Positions 1 through 8,027 of a stretch of 64,000 nt of DNA are shown here, piece by piece. The notes below the pieces were generated by a model. It ran no database searches. It was not told the origin of the DNA and saw only the letters and a list, made by a program, of their open reading frames with translations. The stretch lies in NCBI GenBank assembly GCA_036568005.1, contig DATCTJ010000096.1:48222-112221 (forward strand). The letters are read 5' to 3'. The position numbers and the translations under genes were made by a program. Source of the stretch: Lutibacter sp036568005 (GTDB taxonomy: Bacteria > Bacteroidota > Bacteroidia > Flavobacteriales > Flavobacteriaceae). How positions within the stretch are numbered: the stretch's first letter is position 1; each line of letters begins with the position of its first letter.

Positions 1-133
1 TATTTGGAGTATCAAAAGTTTTCAAGAAATCTGTTTCCAAAATTACATTGCTTTGATTGCGTGTTGTGGGCATAAATTGAATGCCCACAAACGAGATCAA
101 TAAAAAAAGAAACACTTTTTTGAATAGGCTCAC
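1..133 (-). CDS. haem-binding domain protein, N-terminal fragment
   Basis: The reverse strand gives an open frame from a GTG at 133 to the window edge, so only about 44 residues are visible. They are a short basic start, one hydrophobic segment (FLFLLISFVGIQF), then PTTRNQS and an ETDFLK motif. This matches the N-terminus of the small membrane-anchored haem_bd family common in Flavobacteriia, whose c-type haem motif would lie beyond the window. The GTG directly abuts the TAG stop of the preceding lipoprotein gene, which suggests translational coupling and membership of the copper operon. The family call rests on recalled similarity of the first 40 residues only; the haem motif is not seen. 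Confidence 0.6.
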   Translation of the reverse strand, partial: MSLFKKVFLFLLISFVGIQFMPTTRNQSNVILETDFLKTFDTPN

Positions 134-748
134 CTAGTTTATTTGTTTTTGAACACTGCCACATTTCATCATTTTACTTCCAAAATAAGGATTTTGGATT
201 TCTTTAATTTCGCTTAACCACATAGCGCCTTTGTTATTGCTTGCCATCGGGCAAAAATCTTGATAAAGGGTTTTGTCCGTTCCTACCAAAGAGATGATAT
301 CATTTACGTCTTTACTCAAATCTTCAAAATGCTCTCTTTGATGATCAATAGGGTTTTTTACGATATGCTCCGCATGTTCTTTCGCGCTTTCGGCTATTTC
401 CATATATTTTGCATGCTGAGTTTCTGTAAGTTTTGTCATTTCAAAATTTGAAAATGCAGTAAGCATCATTTTTCCGCCTTCAGCAGCTTTTTTACTGTCC
501 TCATTAACCAATGCGTTCTTTAAAACAAGATAACCATCAATTATAGCTGTCGTTAAACCACTTTTTTGAGTTGCGACATCCATAGTTTTGTCAGATTGCA
601 TTGTTTCATCATTTGAAGAATGATTGTCATCTGTACTCATTTGCATTTCATTGGTGTTCATTTCATTTGATTCTGCTTGTTTTTGGTCGTTTTTACAAGC
701 ACTTAAAAATAGTACTGCAAATGCAACTACATAAATTGAATTTTTCAT
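134..748 (-). CDS. DUF3347 lipoprotein, copper cluster
   Basis: Predicted periplasm-facing lipoprotein of 204 residues. The N-terminus has a hydrophobic segment ending in the lipobox LSAC at about residue 18, followed by a Met/Asp/Ser-rich linker (residues 20-60). The rest is a helical DUF3347 domain with a conserved C-terminal block: FCPM at about 165, NNKGA, NPYFG and MMKCG. The same block closes the CusB-type adaptor at 8028-9776, so the two share a paralogous domain. The Cys-Pro-Met and Met-Met-Lys-Cys residues could bind Cu(I), which is inference; no biochemical role is known to me. It lies 27 nt downstream of copA on the same strand. Confidence 0.85.
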   Translation of the reverse strand: MKNSIYVVAFAVLFLSACKNDQKQAESNEMNTNEMQMSTDDNHSSNDETMQSDKTMDVATQKSGLTTAIIDGYLVLKNALVNEDSKKAAEGGKMMLTAFSNFEMTKLTETQHAKYMEIAESAKEHAEHIVKNPIDHQREHFEDLSKDVNDIISLVGTDKTLYQDFCPMASNNKGAMWLSEIKEIQNPYFGSKMMKCGSVQKQIN

Positions 749-775
749 TTTTTTGATTTTAATAATTAATAATTT

Positions 776-3268
776 TTATTTTTCTAAAGAAACACTTCTT
801 AATCGAAGTGAATTTGCAATCACCGAAACAGAGCTAAAACTCATCGCCAAAGCCGCAATTATGGGTGATAATAATAATCCGAAGACAGGGAATAAAACGC
901 CTGCGGCAATTGGTACGCCCAAGACATTGTATATAAAAGAGAAAAATAAGTTTTGTTTGATGTTTTTCATCACGGCGTGGCTTAAATTTTTTGCTTTTAC
1001 AATTCCTTGTAAATCGCCTTTCACCAAGGTCATTGCAGCACTTTCAATGGCAACGTCTGTTCCTGTTCCCATAGCAATGCCAACATTTGATTGGGCAAGA
1101 GCGGGCGCATCATTAATGCCGTCGCCGGCCATGGCAACAATTTTTCCTTCAGCTTGGAGTTTTTTGATAAATTTTAATTTGTCTTCCGGCAAAAAACCTG
1201 CTTTAAATCTGGTTAAATTCAATTCGTCGGCAACTGCTTTGGCCGTATTTTCATTGTCGCCGGTTAACATAATCACTTCAACACCTTGCTCCATTAACGT
1301 TTTAATGGCTTTGGCGCTTGTCAGCTTAATGGCATCTGTGATACTCACATAACCCAAAGCTTTTTGATCAACAGCAATATAGGAAACTGTTTTGCCTAAC
1401 TTTTGTTCGGCTAAAATTTGAGCTTCTAAATCTTTTGAAACCGATGCCTTAATTTTTTCCATCAACTTTTTATTGCCCAAAGCCACTTTGTTTTTGCCAA
1501 CCGTTCCTGTTACGCCCATTCCGGTCACAGCTTCAAAATCATCAACTTTAATCAATTTCGATTTATTTTCTTTGGCATAATTCACAACGGCTTGCGCCAA
1601 TGGATGTTCGCTATACTGATTTAAGGAAGCAATTTGCTGCAATAAATCTTTTGAATCTCCTTCTAACGCAACCACTTTTTCAACTGAAGGTTTTCCTTCG
1701 GTAAGCGTTCCTGTTTTATCGGTAATTAAAACATTTACCTTGTTCATGGTTTCAAGGGCTTCGGCATTTTTGATTAAAATACCGTTTTGTGCGCCCTTGC
1801 CAACACCAACCATTATGGACATTGGTGTCGCCAATCCCAACGCACACGGACAAGCGATAATCAGTACTGCAACAGCATTCACAAAGGCATAAACTAGCGC
1901 AGGATCTGGACCGAAATAAGCCCAAACGATAAAGGTGATGATGGAAACTACAACAACAATTGGCACAAAATATTTTGAGATGGTATCTGCCAATCTTTGA
2001 ATGGGCGCTCTGGATCGGCTGGCATCACTTACCATTTTAATAATTTGTGACAATAGGGTTTCTGACCCCACACGTTCTGCTTTCATCACAAATGATTTTG
2101 TTCCGTTGATGGTTCCCGAACTTACTTTGTCTCCCACATTTTTATCAACAGGAATAGGCTCTCCGGAAATCATGGATTCATCGATGCTGCTGCTGCCTTC
2201 AACAATTACACCATCAACAGGGATTTTTTCACCCGGTTTTACGCGCAATAAATCGTCCTTTTTAATAGAATGAATCGATACAATTTTATCTTCGCCATCC
2301 ACTACTAATGTTGCTTCGGAAGGTGCTAATTTTAACAATTCTTTGATGGCGCCGCTTGTTTTGCTGTGCGCTCTGGCTTCGAGCAATTGCCCCAACAAAA
2401 CCAAGGCTAAAATAACGGCCGTTGCTTCAAAATATAGGTCAACAGCGCCTATGTCACTTTTAAATTCCTGTGGAAAAACATCTGGGAATAAAAGAGCGAC
2501 TATGCTAAACAGAAATGCGGCTCCTGTTCCAATTCCCACCAAAGTAAACATGTTTAAGTTCCAGGTAATAATCGATTTCCAGGCACGTACATAAAACATC
2601 CAACAAGTGTAAAAAACAATGGGAAGCGTTAATGCAAACTGAGACCAATCCCAATAAATTTGGGGCATTAGTTTAGTAAGTGGATTTGAAGGAAGATGCA
2701 TGGACATGGAAATAATGAAAACAGGAACCGCAAAAATGAGCGATATCTTCATTTTTTTTAGCAACTTCAAATAGGTTTTATCCTCTGCGCTTTCCTTTGG
2801 TTCCATGGGCACCAAATCCATTCCGCAAATTGGACAGGAACCAGGTTCATCTTTAATTATTTCAGGATGCATCGGACAAGTGTACTGTGTTGCTTGCATA
2901 GATTTTGGCTGTTCAATCAAGTCCATACCACAAACAGGGCAATCGCCGGCTTTGTCATATGTTTTTTCACCTTCACAGTGCATCGGACAATAAAAAATAC
3001 CGTTTCCATCTTTCATTGGTTTGATGGCGATTGGTTTTTCGTTGGTGATATTTGGATCAAAATCTGAAATAGAATAATGCAATCCAGCCTTTAAAAATTC
3101 TTGCTGAAAAGTTTCTGTTGAAATATGATGTTCCATTTCAATTGTTGCTTTGCCTTCCTCCAAATCTACGGTAGCTTTTAAAACACCTTTAATATTGTTT
3201 AAGGTGTCTTCAACATTGGTTCTGCAACCGTTGCAGGTCATTCCGGTTATTTTATAGGTATGCTTCAT
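776..3268 (-). CDS. copA: Cu(I)/Ag(I)-translocating P1B-type ATPase
   Basis: Inner-membrane pump that uses ATP to export cytoplasmic Cu(I) or Ag(I). The 830 residues show an N-terminal HMA domain with CNGC at 12-15. Two heavy-metal-binding modules follow (CPMHCEG...CPVCGMDL at about 94-117 and CPMHPEI...CPICGMDL at about 131-152). Then come eight expected membrane segments, the CPC metal-gate motif at 473-475, the phosphorylated Asp in DKTGT at 517, an SEHP motif and the GDGINDAP hinge. CPC plus an N-terminal HMA domain is the CopA class rather than Zn/Cd pumps. It lies downstream of the CopZ-like chaperone that would deliver copper to it. Confidence 0.95.
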   Translation of the reverse strand: MKHTYKITGMTCNGCRTNVEDTLNNIKGVLKATVDLEEGKATIEMEHHISTETFQQEFLKAGLHYSISDFDPNITNEKPIAIKPMKDGNGIFYCPMHCEGEKTYDKAGDCPVCGMDLIEQPKSMQATQYTCPMHPEIIKDEPGSCPICGMDLVPMEPKESAEDKTYLKLLKKMKISLIFAVPVFIISMSMHLPSNPLTKLMPQIYWDWSQFALTLPIVFYTCWMFYVRAWKSIITWNLNMFTLVGIGTGAAFLFSIVALLFPDVFPQEFKSDIGAVDLYFEATAVILALVLLGQLLEARAHSKTSGAIKELLKLAPSEATLVVDGEDKIVSIHSIKKDDLLRVKPGEKIPVDGVIVEGSSSIDESMISGEPIPVDKNVGDKVSSGTINGTKSFVMKAERVGSETLLSQIIKMVSDASRSRAPIQRLADTISKYFVPIVVVVSIITFIVWAYFGPDPALVYAFVNAVAVLIIACPCALGLATPMSIMVGVGKGAQNGILIKNAEALETMNKVNVLITDKTGTLTEGKPSVEKVVALEGDSKDLLQQIASLNQYSEHPLAQAVVNYAKENKSKLIKVDDFEAVTGMGVTGTVGKNKVALGNKKLMEKIKASVSKDLEAQILAEQKLGKTVSYIAVDQKALGYVSITDAIKLTSAKAIKTLMEQGVEVIMLTGDNENTAKAVADELNLTRFKAGFLPEDKLKFIKKLQAEGKIVAMAGDGINDAPALAQSNVGIAMGTGTDVAIESAAMTLVKGDLQGIVKAKNLSHAVMKNIKQNLFFSFIYNVLGVPIAAGVLFPVFGLLLSPIIAALAMSFSSVSVIANSLRLRSVSLEK

Positions 3269-3413
3269 AATAATCGCAATATAATCAATAATTAGATTTT
3301 TGAATCTGTTTCATCATTCATTCTCAATAGCATTTTCTCAACACTTTCAACAGGTGCTAGACTGAAAAATCTTCAAAATCTAACTTGTTAAATGCTGGTA
3401 GTGACGTTTAAGG
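3269..3413. other. intergenic gap, copZ-like to copA
   Basis: This 145-bp gap contains no open frame I can support and no clear promoter box. It may carry a weak internal promoter or simply be the operon spacer. Confidence 0.4.
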
Positions 3414-3668
3414 CTATCCGCAGCAACATCCACCTTTGCTTTTTTGCGGAGCTGATGTTTCGTCTTCACCAATGCCATAATTTCCGGCTTTTGATAAAGC
3501 GGTCTTAAGTTGGTCTAAAGTTACAGAATCGGCTTTTTCGATAATAGCTTCCGGCGGACTCATGTTAACTTGCACTGAGGTTACACCATCTACTCCCTGT
3601 AAAGCTTTTTCTACTGTTTGCCTACAGCTTCCGCAAGACATGCCGTTAATTTTAAATGTTTGTTTCAT
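3414..3668 (-). CDS. copZ: CopZ-like HMA-domain copper chaperone
   Basis: Single-domain heavy-metal-associated protein of 84 residues, expected to carry Cu(I) in the cytoplasm and hand it to CopA. The metal site is the GMSCGSC loop (Cys at 12 and 15) in a predicted ferredoxin-like fold. It has an unusual C-terminal tail ending GGCCCG with three consecutive cysteines, which adds a second possible metal site. There is no signal peptide. A decayed copy of this gene lies at about 7330-7520. The symbol is by family resemblance. Confidence 0.85.
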   Translation of the reverse strand: MKQTFKINGMSCGSCRQTVEKALQGVDGVTSVQVNMSPPEAIIEKADSVTLDQLKTALSKAGNYGIGEDETSAPQKSKGGCCCG

Positions 3669-3709
3669 AATTTTAGGCTATTTATTATTATTTTCATTTT
3701 TATCGATTG

Positions 3710-4267
3710 TTATTGATGGCTGGAATGATTTTTATCTTTCTTATCCATTCCTTTCATTTTCTTCATCATTTCTGGGTTTTCTTGGATTTTTTCCATCATC
3801 TTTTTCATCATTTCTGGATTCTTCTGCATTTTTTCCATCATTTTATTCATCATTTCAGGATTTTCCTGCATATTTTCCATCATCATTTTCATCATTTCTG
3901 GATTCTCCTGCATTTTTCCCATCATTTTCATCATCATCATTTTTTTCATTTCTGGGTTTTTCTCCATCATTTCCTGCATTTTTAGCTCCACTTTTTCCTT
4001 TATTTCAGGATTCTTTTTCATCGTCTCCATCATTTTGCCATCTTCCATCATTTTCATATGGTTTTTCATCAGCAACATTTGAGCCTCCTCATTGCTGCCT
4101 GCGACTTCTAAAAATTCAGTGAATTTGACAGGATCTGAAATTACGTTTTGATAAAGTTCTTTACGGTTTTCATCATTTTGTAAGGTTTTGGTGGCATTAA
4201 AAGTAGATTTGCAACTTACTGTCAATAATAGCGTTGCGATAACCAAAAAAATTAATACGTTTTTCAT
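3710..4267 (-). CDS. Met-rich repeat lipoprotein
   Basis: Predicted lipoprotein of 185 residues from ATG 4267. This start puts a clean signal peptide ahead of the lipobox TVSC; an ATG nine codons upstream (4294) gives a worse signal. Residues about 75-170 form six consecutive repeats starting with NPE, the last complete ones being 14 residues long (for example NPEMMKKMMEKIQE), so about every second residue is Met. Such methionine arrays can bind Cu(I) or Ag(I) in the periplasm, and the position between copZ and the multicopper oxidase supports a metal-buffering role. I recognise no named family. Confidence 0.75.
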   Translation of the reverse strand: MKNVLIFLVIATLLLTVSCKSTFNATKTLQNDENRKELYQNVISDPVKFTEFLEVAGSNEEAQMLLMKNHMKMMEDGKMMETMKKNPEIKEKVELKMQEMMEKNPEMKKMMMMKMMGKMQENPEMMKMMMENMQENPEMMNKMMEKMQKNPEMMKKMMEKIQENPEMMKKMKGMDKKDKNHSSHQ

Positions 4268-4301
4268 TATAAAATTATTTAATTTAATATTCATTGAATT
4301 T

Positions 4302-6710
4302 TTAAAATTTGGCAGAAAGGCCTAAACCAGCTCCAAAGCGATTGTCATAACTTCCCATGAATGAAAAGTTTTTTGATAAGATATATTCTATTCTGGTACT
4401 CCAGGTCACCTCTTTTTTAAAGTTATCACCTTGTGGCAAATCATCTACCCAACCAAAATCGGCCTGATATTCATATCTTCCAAAGATGACAGTCCTTGGA
4501 AAAATAGTTATGGCCCGGCTCAAACCTATTTGCGGACGTAGTTTACTGTCGACCCGCACATCTAAATTAAACATAAAAGGAGTAAAATATCGAATTCCGG
4601 CAATTGCTGTTGTAGTGATCTCATCCATACTATCCTCAATTTCATTTTCCATATTTGCCCCACCAAATACCCGAAACCAATCATTTAAATAATATTCATA
4701 AGAAAACTCGGCTTCAATATTTTCATTCCAGCCATATTCAGCAGAAAGATTAAATTGATTTCTGATATTGGAAGAAACCAGATTCAGGCCAGCCAAGTGA
4801 GAAGCAACATCTGCCATTCCCCAGGTATAAAATTGGTTGGTTTCATGAATTAAATTTGATAAGGGATATTTTTTTAACCTTGGGTCTCTGGGGGTGTCAT
4901 AACTAATTACCCGCGCCATTCCGCCCATCATATGATACAAGATATGACAATGAAAGAACCAGTCGCCATACTCATTTCCATAAAATTCGATGGTTATTTC
5001 CTGCATTGGCGGCACATTTACCGTGTGCTTCAACGGAGAATATTCGCCGTTTTTATTGATCACCCTAAAGAAATGTCCATGTAAATGCATAGGATGGTGC
5101 ATCATGGTAAGATTATTTAAAGTGATCCTGGTAACCTGATTTCCTTTAATCTTGATCTTATCGGTTTCAGATAATGGGATCCCGTTTAAACTCCAAATAT
5201 ATCTGGACATATTCCCGGTGAGATTTAACAGGATCTCATTTACCGGAACACCCTCGTCATAAGTGGTCTTCTCAAGAGATTTTAAATAATCATAATTGTA
5301 TTCAGAAAACAATTCCATCTCCTGCATTCCGTCGTCTTTTTTAGTTGTATGCTTTTCATCTGAAGAAATCGAATCAGGCTCCATTTTCATATCCATCATT
5401 GAATGATCCATCTTGGAATGATCCATTTCTTTAGTTTTAGTGGTATCGATTGGCATTCCCATTTTGGAATGATCCATACCTTCCATGCCTTCCTTTTTAG
5501 GTTCTTTCGGGGCTTGGTCCATTTCGGAATGATTCATACTTTCCATCTTCATTCCTTTCTCCATCTTCATTCCCCATTTCTCTTTCATTTTGTGGGGTTC
5601 ATCTTTTTTGGGATTGGATTTTAATGCCGGCGCACCCATTTTCATATCCATCTTTGCCATTTTTTGCATCATGGCTATTTTATCGGGCTTCGGAATGGCT
5701 TTGGCAGGCAAGATTTTACCTTTTCCGAGAAAAGCAGAAGCAGTGCCTGAGCCATCCTGAGCCGTAATCTTAAATTCTATTTTACCTTCTTGTGGTATAG
5801 TGACAATAAAATCATACGTTTCTGCAACCCCGATAAATGTTTTATTTTTTTTAACTGGAACCACGTCTTTCCCATCTGCCGAAACAAGCACTGGAGTTTC
5901 CCCTCCAAAAGTCATCCAAAAAGAAGTGGAGGCTGCGCCATCTATAATCCGCAATCTTACTTTTTCACCAGGTTTAAATTCAGGATATTCAATTGTTTCT
6001 TCGCCATTAATCAAAAAAGCAGGGTAGTAAATATCCGCTATATCTGCTCCTTCCATTCGCTGTCTCCAAAAATCTATTTGAGCTCCCAATGCTCCCCGGG
6101 CGATAACCTGATTTAATGGCGTAGCGGTTCTTTTTTTAATATTATACCACTCTGTGCCTCGTTTTAAAAACCGAAGGACATCCATCGGTTTTTCGTTTGT
6201 CCAATCAGATAACATCAACACCAATTCCTTGTCATAATTCAATATTTTTTCTTTGGGCTGAATAACTATAGAGCCATAAACCCCACTTTGCTCTTGTAAC
6301 ATGGTATGTGAATGGTACCAATAGGTTCCAGACTGTTTAATTGCAAATTCATATTTAAGCGTTTTTCCAGGCGCTATGGGAGGTGTGGAAAGGTAAGGCA
6401 CACCATCATAAAAATTGGGCAATAACATTCCATGCCAATGAATGGAAGTTTCCTCATCCATATTGTTTTTTACGTGAATTACAGCATATTCGCCTTCGGT
6501 AAAATCTAACGTTGGGCCGGGAATGCTTCCGTTAATGGTCATCCCCATCACATCTTTGCCGGCTTTGTTCACCATTTCTTCGTTAATCTCCAATGTATAT
6601 TCATGAACAGGTAGATCGTCGATATTTCCTTCTTTAGACTGTTCTGTCTGGGCATTTAAGCTGAGATTTAGAAGTAAGAAGAATATAAGGTATATGCGTG
6701 TTTTTTTCAT
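4302..6710 (-). CDS. multicopper oxidase fused to CopB-like outer-membrane barrel
   Basis: Secreted 802-residue protein that should oxidise Cu(I) to Cu(II) with O2. After a signal peptide (cut near LNAQ, residue 21) the cupredoxin domains carry all four copper-binding motifs: HWHG at 91-94, HSH at 133-135, HHPMHLHGH at 538-546, and HCHILYHMMGGM at 587-598, giving type-1 ligands His539, Cys588, His593 and Met598. A Met/His-rich linker with MDHSKM repeats occupies about 345-450. From about 620 to 802 the sequence changes to alternating aromatic/polar strands ending in Phe, resembling the CopB/PcoB barrel. In Pseudomonas and E. coli plasmid systems CopA and CopB are separate proteins. The oxidase call is firm; the CopB assignment is by pattern. 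Confidence 0.88.
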   Translation of the reverse strand: MKKTRIYLIFFLLLNLSLNAQTEQSKEGNIDDLPVHEYTLEINEEMVNKAGKDVMGMTINGSIPGPTLDFTEGEYAVIHVKNNMDEETSIHWHGMLLPNFYDGVPYLSTPPIAPGKTLKYEFAIKQSGTYWYHSHTMLQEQSGVYGSIVIQPKEKILNYDKELVLMLSDWTNEKPMDVLRFLKRGTEWYNIKKRTATPLNQVIARGALGAQIDFWRQRMEGADIADIYYPAFLINGEETIEYPEFKPGEKVRLRIIDGAASTSFWMTFGGETPVLVSADGKDVVPVKKNKTFIGVAETYDFIVTIPQEGKIEFKITAQDGSGTASAFLGKGKILPAKAIPKPDKIAMMQKMAKMDMKMGAPALKSNPKKDEPHKMKEKWGMKMEKGMKMESMNHSEMDQAPKEPKKEGMEGMDHSKMGMPIDTTKTKEMDHSKMDHSMMDMKMEPDSISSDEKHTTKKDDGMQEMELFSEYNYDYLKSLEKTTYDEGVPVNEILLNLTGNMSRYIWSLNGIPLSETDKIKIKGNQVTRITLNNLTMMHHPMHLHGHFFRVINKNGEYSPLKHTVNVPPMQEITIEFYGNEYGDWFFHCHILYHMMGGMARVISYDTPRDPRLKKYPLSNLIHETNQFYTWGMADVASHLAGLNLVSSNIRNQFNLSAEYGWNENIEAEFSYEYYLNDWFRVFGGANMENEIEDSMDEITTTAIAGIRYFTPFMFNLDVRVDSKLRPQIGLSRAITIFPRTVIFGRYEYQADFGWVDDLPQGDNFKKEVTWSTRIEYILSKNFSFMGSYDNRFGAGLGLSAKF

Positions 6711-6836
6711 TATATAATTATTTAGACTTAATATTCATTTGAATTATTAAAGTCTTCTTGAAAGTTTGCACCGATTCCAAATTATTTGATATCGCTTTTT
6801 GTTAAAGAAAATATCTTTGCTAACTAGAATTTTACA

Positions 6837-7226
6837 CTATAAAGCTTCAATTACTTTTTGCAATCTGGCTCTAATTTCATTGGCAATATCTATGAGTTCG
6901 CCGTTTTCTACCGCCTGCATGGATGCGGCGGGATCTACTGCTGAAACTTCTACTTTGCCCGCTTCTTTTTCCTGTACAATTACATTGCAAGGCAACATTG
7001 CACCAATTTTATCCTCAGCCAACAATGCTTTGTAGGCAAATGGCGGATTGCATGCTCCCAGGATTTTGTAATTATAAAAATCTACATCCAGCTTTTTCTT
7101 TAAGGTGGTTTTAATGTCAATTTCTGTCAATATGCCAAAGCCTTCTTCTTTTAATGATTTCGTAACTTTTTCAATGGCTTCATCAAAGGTTACATTTACG
7201 AGTGATTTTGAGAAATAGTAATTCAT
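6837..7226 (-). CDS. DUF302 protein
   Basis: This 129-residue protein has no signal peptide. It has the DUF302 pattern: an N-terminal strand-helix with a TFDEAIEKV motif, FGILTEIDIKTTLKKKL, ILGACNPPFAYKAL with a single conserved Cys, and LPCNVIV. DUF302 proteins are frequent beside metal and thiol stress genes, but their biochemistry is not established. A good promoter box at 7264-7271 sits just upstream, so this gene probably starts a second transcript reaching the oxidase and copA. Confidence 0.85.
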   Translation of the reverse strand: MNYYFSKSLVNVTFDEAIEKVTKSLKEEGFGILTEIDIKTTLKKKLDVDFYNYKILGACNPPFAYKALLAEDKIGAMLPCNVIVQEKEAGKVEVSAVDPAASMQAVENGELIDIANEIRARLQKVIEAL

Positions 7227-7263
7227 GTTTTTTAATTTTTAGTTTTATTTAAAATATTTTTAT

Positions 7264-7271
7264 CAAAATTA
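7264..7271 (-). promoter_or_regulatory. -7 promoter box for the DUF302-copA transcript
   Basis: On the minus strand the octamer reads TAATTTTG, matching the Bacteroidetes -7 consensus TANNTTTG, 38 bp upstream of the DUF302 ATG. No clean -33 TTTG was seen. Confidence 0.5.
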
Positions 7272-7329
7272 GGTATACTAATAATATTTCATGTTACACT
7301 ATTTGGTTAAATAGTTGTAAGATTCACAT

Positions 7330-7522
7330 ATCCCAATACTATAATTGATGGCCCTTGATAAAGCGAATTTAAATTGGTTAAAAGTAACAGAATAGATTTT
7401 CTCAATAATGGTTTCTGGCGGATTCAGGATAACTTGAACTGTTGTTACGCAGCTACTTTCTGTTAAGATTTTTCTAGTGTTTGCTTTCAGCCTCCGCCAG
7501 ACATTCCATTAATTTAAATTTT
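7330..7522 (-). pseudogene. decayed copZ-like HMA gene
   Basis: Read on the minus strand, this stretch aligns base by base along most of its length with the copZ-like gene at 3414-3668, from the strand before the metal loop to the ALSKAGNYGIG region. It has no usable frame. The metal loop has become GMSGGG followed by a stop, so both cysteines are gone, and further in-frame stops and at least one indel follow. It is a dead paralogue left between the DUF302 and HMBD genes. Confidence 0.8.
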
Positions 7523-7538
7523 TAGTTTTATAATTTTA

Positions 7539-7997
7539 TTACTCAACTTTTTTCATATCCATCTTTTTTTCTTTGAGTGCCATACCGCATTTTGAACAAG
7601 AGCCTGGTTTGTCGCTTTTAATATCGGCATGCATAGGGCAAGAATAGGTTTTATCCATTTTATCATGGTTCATTTTGGTGTGATCCATTTTCATTTCCGC
7701 CTTTTTTAAGTCCATACCACATTTTGTACAGGCCCCTGGTTTGACACTTTTTATATCGGCATGCATTGGGCAAACATACATTTCAGCCATTTTCATTTCC
7801 TCTTTTTTTAAGTCCATTTTACATTTCGGACAAGAACCGGGCTTATCATAAGTTTTTTCACCTTCACATTGCATTGGACAGGCAAAAGCGATTTTTTCTA
7901 AATGTTCAACTTTTATTTTGGCTTTTTCTTGTGCTTTTACGGTTGATACTGTAAATAATCCTATTGACAGTAGTGCAATTAAAATTTTTGTTTTCAT
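7539..7997 (-). CDS. periplasmic protein with three heavy-metal-binding modules
   Basis: A 152-residue exported protein with a signal peptide (cleavage near VKAQ, residue 22). It is followed by three HMBD modules of the CPMH...GxCxxCGM type, at about 39-65, 73-97 and 118-142. The first has CPMQCEGEKTYDKPGSCPKCKMDL, the other two CPMHADIKS. Linkers are Met/His/Lys-rich (KMDHTKMNHDKM). Each module offers Cys, His and Met ligands, so the protein probably binds Cu(I) or Ag(I) in the periplasm and passes it to the CusB adaptor encoded just upstream, which carries the same module. The function is inferred. Confidence 0.85.
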   Translation of the reverse strand: MKTKILIALLSIGLFTVSTVKAQEKAKIKVEHLEKIAFACPMQCEGEKTYDKPGSCPKCKMDLKKEEMKMAEMYVCPMHADIKSVKPGACTKCGMDLKKAEMKMDHTKMNHDKMDKTYSCPMHADIKSDKPGSCSKCGMALKEKKMDMKKVE

Positions 7998-8027
7998 GTT
8001 TTCTGTTTTTAAGTGGTTTTTAATTAT

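Noticed and set aside
3562..4122. Plus-strand Phe/Ser-rich open frame of 186 codons
   Set aside because: Antisense shadow of the Met-rich repeat gene; its low-complexity repeats mirror the NPEMM codons.
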